Assembly (NCBI GenBank): GCA_977017575.1
Contig: CDRNVI010000146.1
Span: 1-26,800 of the forward strand
Source: Paramoeba atlantica
Taxonomy: Eukaryota; Discosea
Direction of reading: 5' to 3'
DNA length: 26,800 nucleotides
In this document: in pieces, positions 8,701-17,881 of the stretch
Layout: every line of letters begins with the position of its first letter
Position numbering within the stretch: the stretch's first letter is position 1
Notes under the pieces: generated by a model
Seen by the model: only the letters and a program-made list of their open reading frames with translations
Databases searched by the model: none
What the model was told of the DNA's origin: nothing
Made by a program: the position numbers and the translations under genes

Positions 8701-11681
8701 CAGCGAACGATCCCTTGGATATTTCCTTGCGATCACAGTATGTTTGGACTGCTTCAGTTACATGCAAAGCAGGCATTCTTGGCCTTCCTGCGGATGATGT
8801 GGAAGGTGTCAATGCTCTCTGTCCTCCTGGATATTGTCTTGGAACGTCTTGCAGACAGAGCACAGCACAATGTTATCGATCTTGTGAACCACTTTATATC
8901 TATCACCCATCGTCTGAGGCTGAGTGTGATTTGTCCTCGACTGTTTGCCCAGTGACAGAACTTCCTGCTGGTACTTGTGACGGGAACTATTGTGTGTATT
9001 GCCCTGGAGAAAACGAAGAAGATTGTCAATATGTGCCTGGTAATCAAGATTTTTGTGAGAATACAGTGGCTTGTGAATTGGAAGATGGTTCAGTTGTCTT
9101 TGGATTGACTGAGAGTGAGTGCGATGCACAAACTGGGTATTGTTCTGTTGACTGTCCAGGGGAAAGCTGCCGCTCTTTGGACGGATTGGATGGTACCTGC
9201 TTAGCGACTGTCAGTTCTGAGAGTCTTTGTGATGACATTAATAGTATTATTGGGGTTGATGCTATTTGGTATGAAGATACTATTTGTGTTATTTCTGCTC
9301 AAAGTGAATCCACTTGTGCTCAGGTTTCAATTTTTCTTTTCAAAAGTTTGTCTCAAAAACAAACAAAAAAGAAACTAGTTTCTTTCTCTTACCTTTTTTT
9401 TTAAAAAAATTCATTAATTCATCCTCTGCAGTTATCCTCGACAATTTCTGCCCCTACAACTTGGGAAACATGCGAGTCCCTCTCAACAACAGAATGTGAT
9501 GGAAGCGATCCATACCAAAGATATTTGAAATGTTACGTTGATTTATGGCACACATGCACTTCTCGAGAAGAGTGTGAAGGTTCTGGGCAATGTACTGATC
9601 AGTCTTGGACAACAATTGTTCGATCTGCTGAACACCCTATTGATGTTCAATTTGGGGCGTGTTTTATATCTGGATTCATTGTGCAAGCGGGTTTGGGAGG
9701 TATTTTTTGTTTTATTTCAACGGATCGCCCTGGAATTGGATGTCGACAGCATGCTGTTCTGGCTCCTGATGCTTGTTCTGGAGCTTCTTTCTATCAGTAT
9801 GCGTGGCTCACTCCAGCGATGAGTGAAGCGGAATGTGTGAACAAAAATCAGGGTCGTTATGGATGTCAGATGCCAGAAACCGAGAGTAGTTTAGTTTGGT
9901 ACGATGATGATGAGTGTGAGTGTCAGGGTGGAATTCCTATGTATAGGTGGGACTGGACGGATGGTGTTTGGAGTAATGGAGTCTCGCGAACACTTCAATG
10001 GAGGGAAATAATTCAACCAGTTCAAAAGTATGAATGGTCTCCTTCCTTGTCTTTTGAACTTTTACAGACATGGTTGGAAAAAAATGAAGAGCAGAGATTT
10101 TCTTTTGCTGTGAAATCAGAGGTGATTTGTGAAAATGGGTATGTTTCGTCTTCTTTGAATACTTTGGTCTGTGATTGTTTTGGTTCCAATGAGACGACGC
10201 AAGGACATAATTCCCAATGCTATGATCAAACGGGCGATCAAGTGGAAGAGTTAGTTGGTCTCTCTGGTGCCTGTTTCCAAGAACAATCTTTTCTAAAAGG
10301 TCCATCTTCACGACTTTCTTTTGGGATGGATAGTATTAGTAGTGGATGTTCGTTGGCGAATCTATCGATTGTCTCAGAAGCTTGGTTTGCTGTTCCTCCA
10401 CCTCGCCCAAGTGTTTCGTTTCAATTTGAAAAGAAACCACAACGGGGAATTGTATTGAATAAGAAGGGTGCAACGGTTGGTGTTCTTCGTGGGGATGGGA
10501 GTGTGTTTAGCTTTTCCACTTTGGAAAATGTGGTTTCTTTTTCTGTCTGCCTTCTGATTAGTGATAATCAGACAGATACCACAAGCTACCCAATCCAGGA
10601 CTTTGGTTATTCAAACAAGCCCATTGGAACTATTTTTCCCCTTGGATTGACAGATATCAATTCAACAATCGTCATTGGTTCTCTGTTTTGGTGCGGGACT
10701 ATTGTTGTTGATGATGTTCCCTTAGATGGAAACAATATTCGATTGTTTCCAATCCAACGAACCGAAAACTATGAAACTGAGGAAGAAGATTATACTTCTC
10801 GGAAAACACGTGCTTTGATGTATACATTGGGAGTGTGTTATTGCATCTGCTTTGTCTTACTCTCTTTCTATTTGATTAACTGCATTCGAAATCCTACCAA
10901 AGGGCAAATGTTGATGATCATCTCGGCTTTGTTTGTCATCCTCTGTGTCTTCCGTGCTGTTTTCATGTTTGGATATCCCAATGGAATTTTTGAAGGAAAC
11001 GAACTTGCAGAGTTTGTTGTTTTTGAGATTCCAACTTTCCTCCTTTTCAGTGTGGTGATTGCGTCGATCTTTTTCTGGAAAAGGCTTGCGAGTAGAAGCA
11101 AATTTTTTGGAGGAGATTCTGCCAAATTACGAGGAGCGATTGTTTTAGGGTTGTTGTTGGTATGGTCTCTCTGGGTTGTTGTTACAATTATTTACTCTGA
11201 GGTGATTCTTGAAGAAAATACGGAATCACCTTGTCCTGGACGAGTTGCCCCTTCTTATGAACAACAAGAAAAGGATACTCGAACGTTGACCATCATTTAT
11301 CAGTCGTTAATCATTTCTGTGACGTTTGTTCTTGCTGCTATTTTCTGCTTTTATTCATATTCTTTGATCTCTCTTTCGAAGAGAGTCAGTCGATCGAAGC
11401 GGTTTGTGATGGTGATTGGAGGAACTATTGTTCTTTCTTTCTTTGTTCGATGTGTTCTCTTTATTATTATTTTGGCGGTGGAGTTTGTTTCCTCGGTTTA
11501 TATGTTTCTCACTTTGATGATTACGGAAGTTCTTCTCCTCTTCTTCTTGCAGCTTCAATTTAACTCCAGTAATTTCCGATCTCTCTTAGGAGGGTCATCA
11601 ACTGGATCTACACTGAATGATACAGTTGGACGTACAACTGGACATGTGACCAGTAAAGGCGGATCTCTGATGGATGATTGA
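5789..11681 (+). CDS. Large Cys-rich receptor-like protein with C-terminal 7-TM (THH1/TOM1/GPR137-like) core, 7 exons, 1,741 aa
   Basis: Exons 5789-6040, 6134-6770, 6917-7758, 7880-8149, 8252-8336, 8434-9323 and 9432-11681 join in frame. The start is the ATG at 5789, which opens a signal peptide (MKNIGLLLFFSSFVVG..). Residues ~20-1450 form a Cys-rich ectodomain, densest around 800-970 with repeated CPG/C-x-C spacings; I do not recognise a named domain there. Residues ~1453-1700 hold seven hydrophobic helices, then a ~40-residue Ser/Thr/Gly-rich tail ending SLMDD. The segment FEIPTFLLFSVVIASIFFWK resembles helix 3 of the THH1/TOM1/TOM3 (DUF1084) and GPR137 families, so a surface or endolysosomal 7-TM protein with a ligand-binding ectodomain is likely. 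The ligand is unknown. Intron 1 is a multiple of 3 without stops, so its removal rests on T-richness and GT/AG ends. The 7-TM call is firm, the family moderate. Confidence 0.85.
7839..7879 (+). repeat. (CA)n microsatellite forming the 3' end of an intron
   Basis: An imperfect CA tract runs directly into the acceptor CACACAG of the third intron of the 7-TM gene. It replaces the usual poly-T tract just before the AG. Confidence 0.9.
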
Positions 11682-13041
11682 TTTGAGAGGTGGTGTGTGT
11701 GGAGGCAATTGAGAGAGAGAGAGACAGAGAGAATTCTTGTGGAAGAGAGAGAATTTTATTTGGTTTTTGGGCAATTTATTTGGCTCTGAAACTAATTTTT
11801 TTGATTAAATTTAATTTTCATTTTTTATTTTTATTTTTTTGTTTTTGTGCCAAGGGTCTCAGAGAGAGAGTTTGGAGAAAAAGAGAGAGAAGAAAGAAAG
11901 ATGAAAGGGAGTCCAAAGCATCCACTGAAAGAAGAGAGACATTGTAGAGAAAGAGAGATTGGCAAGAGAAGATCAAGAGAAGAGAGAGGTTGAGGGAGGG
12001 AGTTTAAAACAAACCTTTTTGCAAGCCAATTATTTTCTTACTCTTTTTCCAAGACAGAAAATGGAAGAGCTGGCGAGACAGAAGAAAAGAGAGAGAAAAA
12101 AGAAGAAGGGAGAAATAGAGCAAGAAGAAAAAGGGGGAGAGGGAAAAGAAAGGGAAAGGAAAAGGAAAAAGAAATAGAGATTTAGAATATTCCAGGAATT
12201 TCAAAGAAAGAGAAAGAGAGAAGAGAAAACCACAAGAAAAAAAAACCACAAGGACAAAAAAGAAACGGTCAGGATAATGAGGATCTGGGCTCTTCCAGTT
12301 GGAACCCCTGCTGAATCCTGATCTCCCAAATTTGATCCCCAAATTTTGATCCCCAAATTTTGATCTGGAAACACTTCTCTCTTCAACTCCTCCCAGAGAA
12401 ACCAACGAGAGGTGACGACAATGGGGGAACAAGAGTTCAAGAGATGGAAAAAAGATCGACCAAAGCCAAAGCCCAAAACACAAAACCCAAAACACACAAA
12501 AAATGGGGTTCTTTTTTAGATGTTTTTTATGATAGTTCCGAAAAGGTGAATAATTTTTTTTTCAGGCTCTTTAAAATTTTTGCGGACCCACATTTTTATC
12601 GCATTTTTTTCGGCCCGAATTTTTATCGACAGAAGCACATTGGTACCAAAAAAATCAAATCTTGTTGTTTTTGCTGTCTTCTCTTTTTTCCCCAGTTCAA
12701 TCTCAGGAACCACCCATTTTCACTTCTCTTGCCCACTTCCTCAGCTGTTCAGTTTCAGGAGAGGAGTTTTCAGACACATCATCTTTTCCGCATAAAAGAC
12801 AAATTCATTCAAATCAAAATTCATTCAAATGAAAAAAACCTATGATATCGACGTGAACAAAAAAATAAATGTGAACGAAACCATTTTCAAGAAAGATCAC
12901 CAATTTCTTTTTTCTGTTTCTTTTTTTTCTAATCTTTCCAATTCACCAATTTTAAAGAGAAAAAAACTTAAACAACCCCAAAAAAATCTTCAAAAAACGC
13001 AAAAAAAGTCGTTACATTTGAGTTCTCAAAAGGGAAAAGAT
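11682..13041. other. Intergenic region after the 7-TM gene; GA-rich, no gene
   Basis: 11690-12240 is rich in GAGA/GAAA runs, probably 3' UTR plus simple sequence. Open frames on both strands are low complexity. 12380-13040 is mixed AT-rich sequence with no recognisable coding content. I could not place a clear polyadenylation signal. Confidence 0.5.
12320..12361. repeat. Three tandem 14-bp units
   Basis: Three adjacent 14-base units, GATCTCCCAAATTT once and GATCCCCAAATTTT twice. A short local tandem repeat of no known role. Confidence 0.85.
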
Positions 13042-13090
13042 CTTCACAATCGAGACAACCGAAAATTTTTCGGTTGTCTCGATTGTGAAG
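13042..13090. repeat. Near-complete palindrome (24-bp perfect arms, 1-base loop)
   Basis: Arm 13042-13065 is the exact reverse complement of 13067-13090, with a single T between. It lies about 220 bases upstream of the GGT start codon. Perfect arms imply either very recent origin or ongoing correction between the arms. Confidence 0.92.
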
Positions 13091-13312
13091 TTTGGATTAG
13101 GGCGCCATTTTACCGCGAATTAGCCACGAAAAATCTGGCCGAAAAAAATAGTTTCGCTGAAAATGAGGGACGGACGAATTTTGTGACTCCTAAGGACCCC
13201 CGTACTTTCAGCTCAAATATTTGTCGGAAAGTCCATACCGACGTCACAGTAATTCACAAAAAACAAAGCCCAATTTATTAGAAAACAAAAAACGAAAACA
13301 GAAAATCAAACG
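13091..13312 (+). promoter_or_regulatory. Probable promoter and 5' leader of the GGT gene
   Basis: Higher-complexity sequence between the palindrome and the ATG. It carries GACGTCAC (~13239-13246), the same core as the CRE-like sites upstream of the 7-TM gene, then an A-rich leader. No leader intron is apparent. Confidence 0.35.
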
Positions 13313-16104
13313 ATGAAACCGTTAGACGACGAGAGTGGAACGGACTTCAATGAAGAAGCTGGGACTCATTGGACTCTGAGATTGTCGAAGAAGTATGTCC
13401 TTACCGGCGCCATCTTCTTTGTTCTTTGTTCTTGTGTGGTTCTTGTTGTTGTTGCTGGCGTTGGCCGTCAACATGACGCTCAACCACAAAATGACGCAAA
13501 GTAAGATATTCTTTTCTCTTTCTCCCTTGTAATTCAGTTCTGACAAATTGATTACAGAGATTTATCGACAACCTGGAATGACCATGATGAGGATGGCGAG
13601 GAGGAGGATGATGACCGCGAGGATGATGACCGTTATGGTGGTGGCCATGGTGGTTGGCGCGATCGTGAAGGAAAGTACCGAAATGGAGCGGTTGCTTCTG
13701 AGTCTCCCCTTTGTTCTACTATGGGAGCTGAGATCATGGAAAACGTATTTTTTTCTTTCTTTCTGTTCACCCCAAAAGAGGAAACTGATTTTTTTTTCGA
13801 AAGGGAGGAAATTCAATCGATGGAGCGGTAATGACTGATCTCTGTCTTGGAATCGTCCATTGTTTTGCCACTGGTGCAGGAGGTGGTGGTGTTATGTTAA
13901 TTCTCCATGAAGAGTAAGAATTTTTTTCTTTCGGATTTTTTTTTTTCAGAAAACTAATTTTTTTTTTCGAAAAAGTGGGAAAGCTGAGGTATTGGATTAT
14001 CGAGAAACTGCACCTGGACTTTCAACTGCTGATATGTACGTTGTCAATGAATGGTCTTCTACTGTGGGTCCTCTTGCTGCTGGTGTTCCTGGTTCTCTTC
14101 GCGGACTGAAAGCAGGTTTTTTATTTGCGTTTTTGAATCACAAAACACACACACAAAACATACAAAAACGTCCTCCTTAGCAAAATTCGCAAAATTTTTT
14201 GTCTTTTTTCTCACTTTTTTTGTTGTCCTTTTTTGTGTGCAGTTCACGATCGTTATGGAACCACTTCTTGGGAAAGTTTGCTTCTCGCTGCTTCTGACTT
14301 GGCCGCTTCTTTTCCTGTTGATTCCTTGCTTGCTTCCCGCCTCCAATCTTCGGTTTGAATTTCTTTTGTTTTAAGATCGAGGTTGAAAACAGAAAAACTC
14401 ATTCGAACAACTCTCACAGGAAGAAGCCGTCTTGAGTGATCCTGGTTTTGCTGGAGTGTTTGCCCCAAATGGTGTTCTTTTACAAGAGGGAGAAACTTGT
14501 CATTGGACTTCTCTTTCTGAGACTTATGCGACTATTGCTCAGGATGGACTTGAAGCACTTTATGGGTTTCTTTTTCTCTCTCTTCTCTCTCCCCTCTCCT
14601 CTCTAATACTTTTTTCTAATTTTTTTTTTTGCAGAGGAGAGGTCGGTGAAAAGCTGATTGAAGATATGATTGCCAAGGATCCTGAATCTATTATGACTCT
14701 TGCTGACCTTGAGGTTTTATCTCTTTCTTCTTTCTCTTGCTTCTCTTTCTCTCTTTAATCGAAGATGAAAAATAGGGTTATGAGCCCGTTTGGAGAGATC
14801 CAATCGAGAGCACATACAAAGGCGACAAGGTTTATGGCGCTCCTCCTCCATTTACTGGTGGTGTCATCAATGCCCAGGCGTTGAATATCTTAGAAACTAT
14901 TTCTCTTCGCAGAACTGTAAGATCTGAACATTATTGGATTCAAAGTCTTTTGTTTGGATACAGTGATAGAACTGGTTTTTTTCTCTCTTTTTCTCTCTTT
15001 TTTTTTGTTCTTTTTTTTGTTCTTACTTTTCTTTTTTTAGGATTGGGAGATCCAGCCAGTGCTTATAATATTGAGAATAATATGTCCACTTACATTGTAC
15101 CAACAATGACAAAGAAGTGTCATGCTGCCGATCTTCGTGATCGTATTTCTCCAACTCAGACTTTCCCAGTCGAGTATTATGAAGATTTGGTGCCCCTTCA
15201 AGCTGTTGTTGAAGATCATGGCACTTCTCACTTCAGTGTTTATCAGAAAAGAGTTTTTATTTTTATTCCTTTTTTTTATTCCTTTTTTTTTATTCCTTCC
15301 TTCTTGTTTTTGAACACAATATTAACTTTTTCTTTCAAGGGGAAATCTGTTGCACTCACTTCAACTGTTAATTTCGCCTTCGGTTCAAAATTTATGAGTC
15401 CTCAGACCGGGATTATTCTTAACAATGAAATGGATGATTTTAGTACCCCTGGTGCTTCCAATGCTTATGGTTACCCACCTTCTGAAAGTAATTTCCCTGC
15501 CCCTGGTTCATTTTTCTTTTCTTTTTCCTTTCTTTTTCCCTCCCCCCTTTCTCACATTCTCCAAAAAATATAGGACTTCGCCCAGCATCTTCCATGTCCC
15601 CCTCAATTATTGCAACCACAAAACGAGACAAAACAATCCCCCGTTTGATCTATGGAGGAGGAGGTGGTAGTATGATCATCTCTGGCACCTTGTCCGTGGC
15701 TCTTCGTCATTTGGAGCTGGGATTTAAACTTCAGGATGCCATCAATACTCCTCGTCTTCATGTTCAGTTGCTTCCAGATTTTGTTTTTTGGGAACCTGGT
15801 TTTTATTTTCCCCTTGCTCTCTCTCTCTCTCTCCTCTCTCTCCCCTTAATTATTGAATTATGATTTTAATTTTAAACAAATAGATTATCCTGAACAAAAT
15901 AGGGACCGCCTCGTTGAGTATGGGTACAACTTTTACCCTTTTCCTTTTGGTGGTGCTGTTGTTCAAGCAATTTCCTTTAATGGTTTTTTTTCTTCTTCTC
16001 TCTTCCCTCTCTTCTCTTTTTCTCTTTTCTCATAAAGATAAACAGGATACACTATTACTGCTGCGTCTGATAAACGAAAGAATGGTAAACCAGCTGGTTA
16101 TTAA
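13313..16104 (+). CDS. Gamma-glutamyltranspeptidase (glutathione hydrolase), 13 exons, 639 aa
   Basis: Exons: 13313-13500, 13558-13744, 13804-13913, 13976-14115, 14243-14352, 14420-14565, 14635-14713, 14776-14974, 15041-15252, 15340-15505, 15574-15798, 15884-15982, 16046-16104. They join in frame. This is a type II membrane protein: ~27 cytosolic residues, then a membrane anchor (about 28-51). GGT landmarks: VASESPLCSTMG; GGNSIDGAV; YRETAP (Arg171, glutamate binding); FTGG (346-349); DHGTSHFSV (Thr448, the autoprocessing nucleophile); STVNFAFGS; NNEMDDF; SSMSPSI (Ser518/519, oxyanion); GGGGGSMI. It should cleave glutathione and gamma-glutamyl conjugates at the outer or luminal membrane face. 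An acidic Asp/Glu stretch plus a Gly/His/Arg linker between anchor and catalytic core (about 70-105) is longer than in typical animal GGTs. Introns are only 57-127 bp. Confidence 0.95.
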
Positions 16105-16127
16105 ATAACCCCTATTTTTTTCAAAAA

Positions 16128-16133
16128 AATAAA
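16128..16133 (+). terminator. Polyadenylation signal AATAAA of the GGT gene
   Basis: A canonical AATAAA lies 24 bases after the GGT stop codon. The position fits a compact 3' UTR; no other gene in the window shows so clear a signal. Confidence 0.5.
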
Positions 16134-16983
16134 GAGTTTTGATGAATAAATAAATACTATTTCAAAAACCCTGTTGTTTCTTTCTTTCCCTTTCTTTCTC
16201 TCTCTCTGTGAAGGTGGTTGAGGTTTGATTTGTACAAGAAGAGGAGAGAGAGAAAAGCAAAAGAAAACTGGAAAGTAATCTCCAAAAGGAGGTACATCCT
16301 TCCAAGACCAAGATGCGACAATTTCAAAGAAGAATTTCCGTCATTAACCAAAAACACAGAGCAGTGGCGAAAAATCATCAAATGGGGAGGAGCTGGAATT
16401 AATATTTCATCAATAAAATCAACACAAGGAAGAATTCCAATGAATAAAAATTCATGCAAGAGCAGGGAATTTGAGAGCAAGCGAACATCCCCAAAGAGGT
16501 TCACCAGCATACATTCAGATTCGAAAAGTACTAATTCAATCCAGAATTACTTCAAAGAATATCAGGACTATCAGAGCAAATGTATGACTGTTGTAAATAA
16601 AAAAAAGAATTATTTACAACAGTCATCCAATGGCAACCATAAATTGAATCAAAAGAGGAAGGTTGATCAGGGCTTATCTCAGTTTCAACAATAAAATCTG
16701 TAAGCGTGAGGCGAACATCAACAAAGACTAATTGAAATAACAAGAGGAATCACGAATGATTTGCAAATAGAGTCATCAATCACAAGATCCGTGCAAACAG
16801 TGAAAAATGTCTAAATGACATCACATGAAGCAAATGATATTGAATGATAAATGGTGATGAGAAAGCTGAAATTGTCCAAAATGTTAATTCCAAACAATTT
16901 GCTGTTCCAAAGCAGAACCAAAGAGAAAGAACCAAATCAAAAACGAGAGAGGAGACTGAATCAATTACCAACAAAAATAAAGC
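16134..16983. other. Intergenic region with decayed minus-strand coding-like pieces
   Basis: No intact gene. On the minus strand, short stretches read like protein in shifting frames, e.g. VDVRLTLTDFIVETEI (~16716-16669), CTDLVIDDSICKSFVIPLV (~16796-16742) and SSLKLSHLGLG (~16346-16310). They may be remnants of one minus-strand gene, but no family is recognisable. The plus-strand open frame 16218-16694 is Lys/Asn-rich and not convincing. Confidence 0.3.
16584..16626. repeat. Perfect inverted repeat (17-bp arms, 9-base loop)
   Basis: Arm 16584-16600 is the exact reverse complement of 16610-16626. It lies in the decayed interval after the GGT gene. Confidence 0.9.
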
Positions 16984-17484
16984 ATGGAAATTATCAGGGA
17001 AGCGTCTCGAGCGAACCAAAGGACAGAGAATCCAAAATCTGGAATAGAAAGCAGTTGGCTGAAACAGATTATCTTGTCTGACATACAGGGGGAAGTTGTC
17101 TTTTTCCCAGCAGCCTCATCTTCCGGTGGTGTCTCCCCTGATATCTCCTCCCTTCTCAAATCGCTTGCTTTAATCACTCTACAGAATGGGAAGGTCATGG
17201 ACAGCAATCCATTGCAGCTCTTCTTGAAGACAGCCAAAGAGGAAGATATCAGCTGCTTTAATGAAAGCAATGGCTGTCCACATGGCCAAGGTGCGAGAGG
17301 CACTAACCCCAGCAGATTCGAATTTGTGGCATCACTCTTTCTCTTTCACTTCTTGCATCAATCCCAACAACATATTTCAACCCCTCCCTCTTCTTTCCCA
17401 AATATAATTCCCCCTTTTTCTTCTCACCCTGCAGTTCCTTCTTCCAGTGAAGGAGGCCCAAGGAAATGCCTGATCGCAGTATGA
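16984..17484 (+). CDS. Hypothetical ORF, possibly an exon plus intron
   Basis: An ATG-started 166-codon frame with more balanced base composition than its surroundings (about 17050-17325). The first two thirds look coding (e.g. GEVVFFPAASSSGGVSPDIS and LQLFLKTAKEEDISCF). From ~17326, a pyrimidine-rich stretch starting GT and ending CCCTGCAG at ~17434 looks like an intron, after which another frame gives FLLPVKEAQGNA and TGA. The minus strand is also partly open here (a frame including MWTAIAFIKAADIFLFG), so the strand is not certain; intron polarity favours plus. No family recognised. Confidence 0.27.
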   Translation: MEIIREASRANQRTENPKSGIESSWLKQIILSDIQGEVVFFPAASSSGGVSPDISSLLKSLALITLQNGKVMDSNPLQLFLKTAKEEDISCFNESNGCPHGQGARGTNPSRFEFVASLFLFHFLHQSQQHISTPPSSFPNIIPPFSSHPAVPSSSEGGPRKCLIAV

Positions 17485-17881
17485 TTCTCAGACCCCCAAA
17501 AAAAGAAGAAAAAAAGAAAAGGTGACATCACCAACAATTTTTGAACATTTTTGTTCTCTCCTCTTCAGGTCACCCAAACCAAAACTGTGATCAACAAAAA
17601 ACCACAAACCAATCATCAACAGCACCCCCCCCCTCTCTCCCTTCTTCTCTTTCTTCCCCAAACCAAGCTTCTTCTTCTTTTTCTTCTTTCTCTTTCTCTT
17701 TTTTCCTTTTTTTTTCCTTTTCCAGTTGGAAGTCACTTTTTCGATCGAAACCTTCTGTTGTTCATAACAGGGAAATGTTAATTTCTCTGATCTGAATTGT
17801 TCGTCTGAAAGAAAGAAAAGAGAGAATAACAAAATCTTGAACAAGAAAGAAAGGAAAGAAAGAGAGAAAGAGAGAAAGAGA
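17485..17881. promoter_or_regulatory. Upstream region of the ankyrin gene
   Basis: It contains GGTGACATCACC (~17520-17531) and GGTCACC (~17570-17576), echoing motifs upstream of other genes, then a CT-rich block (~17630-17725) and a GA-rich leader. No transcription start is evident. Confidence 0.3.

Noticed and set aside
11959-12497. Open frames in the GA-rich region after the 7-TM gene, both strands
   Set aside because: Low-complexity composition artefacts with no homology or consistent splice sites.
16218-16694. 158-codon plus-strand open frame after the GGT gene
   Set aside because: No ATG at its start, Lys/Asn/Ser-rich, spans a perfect hairpin, and the opposite strand reads more like decayed protein.
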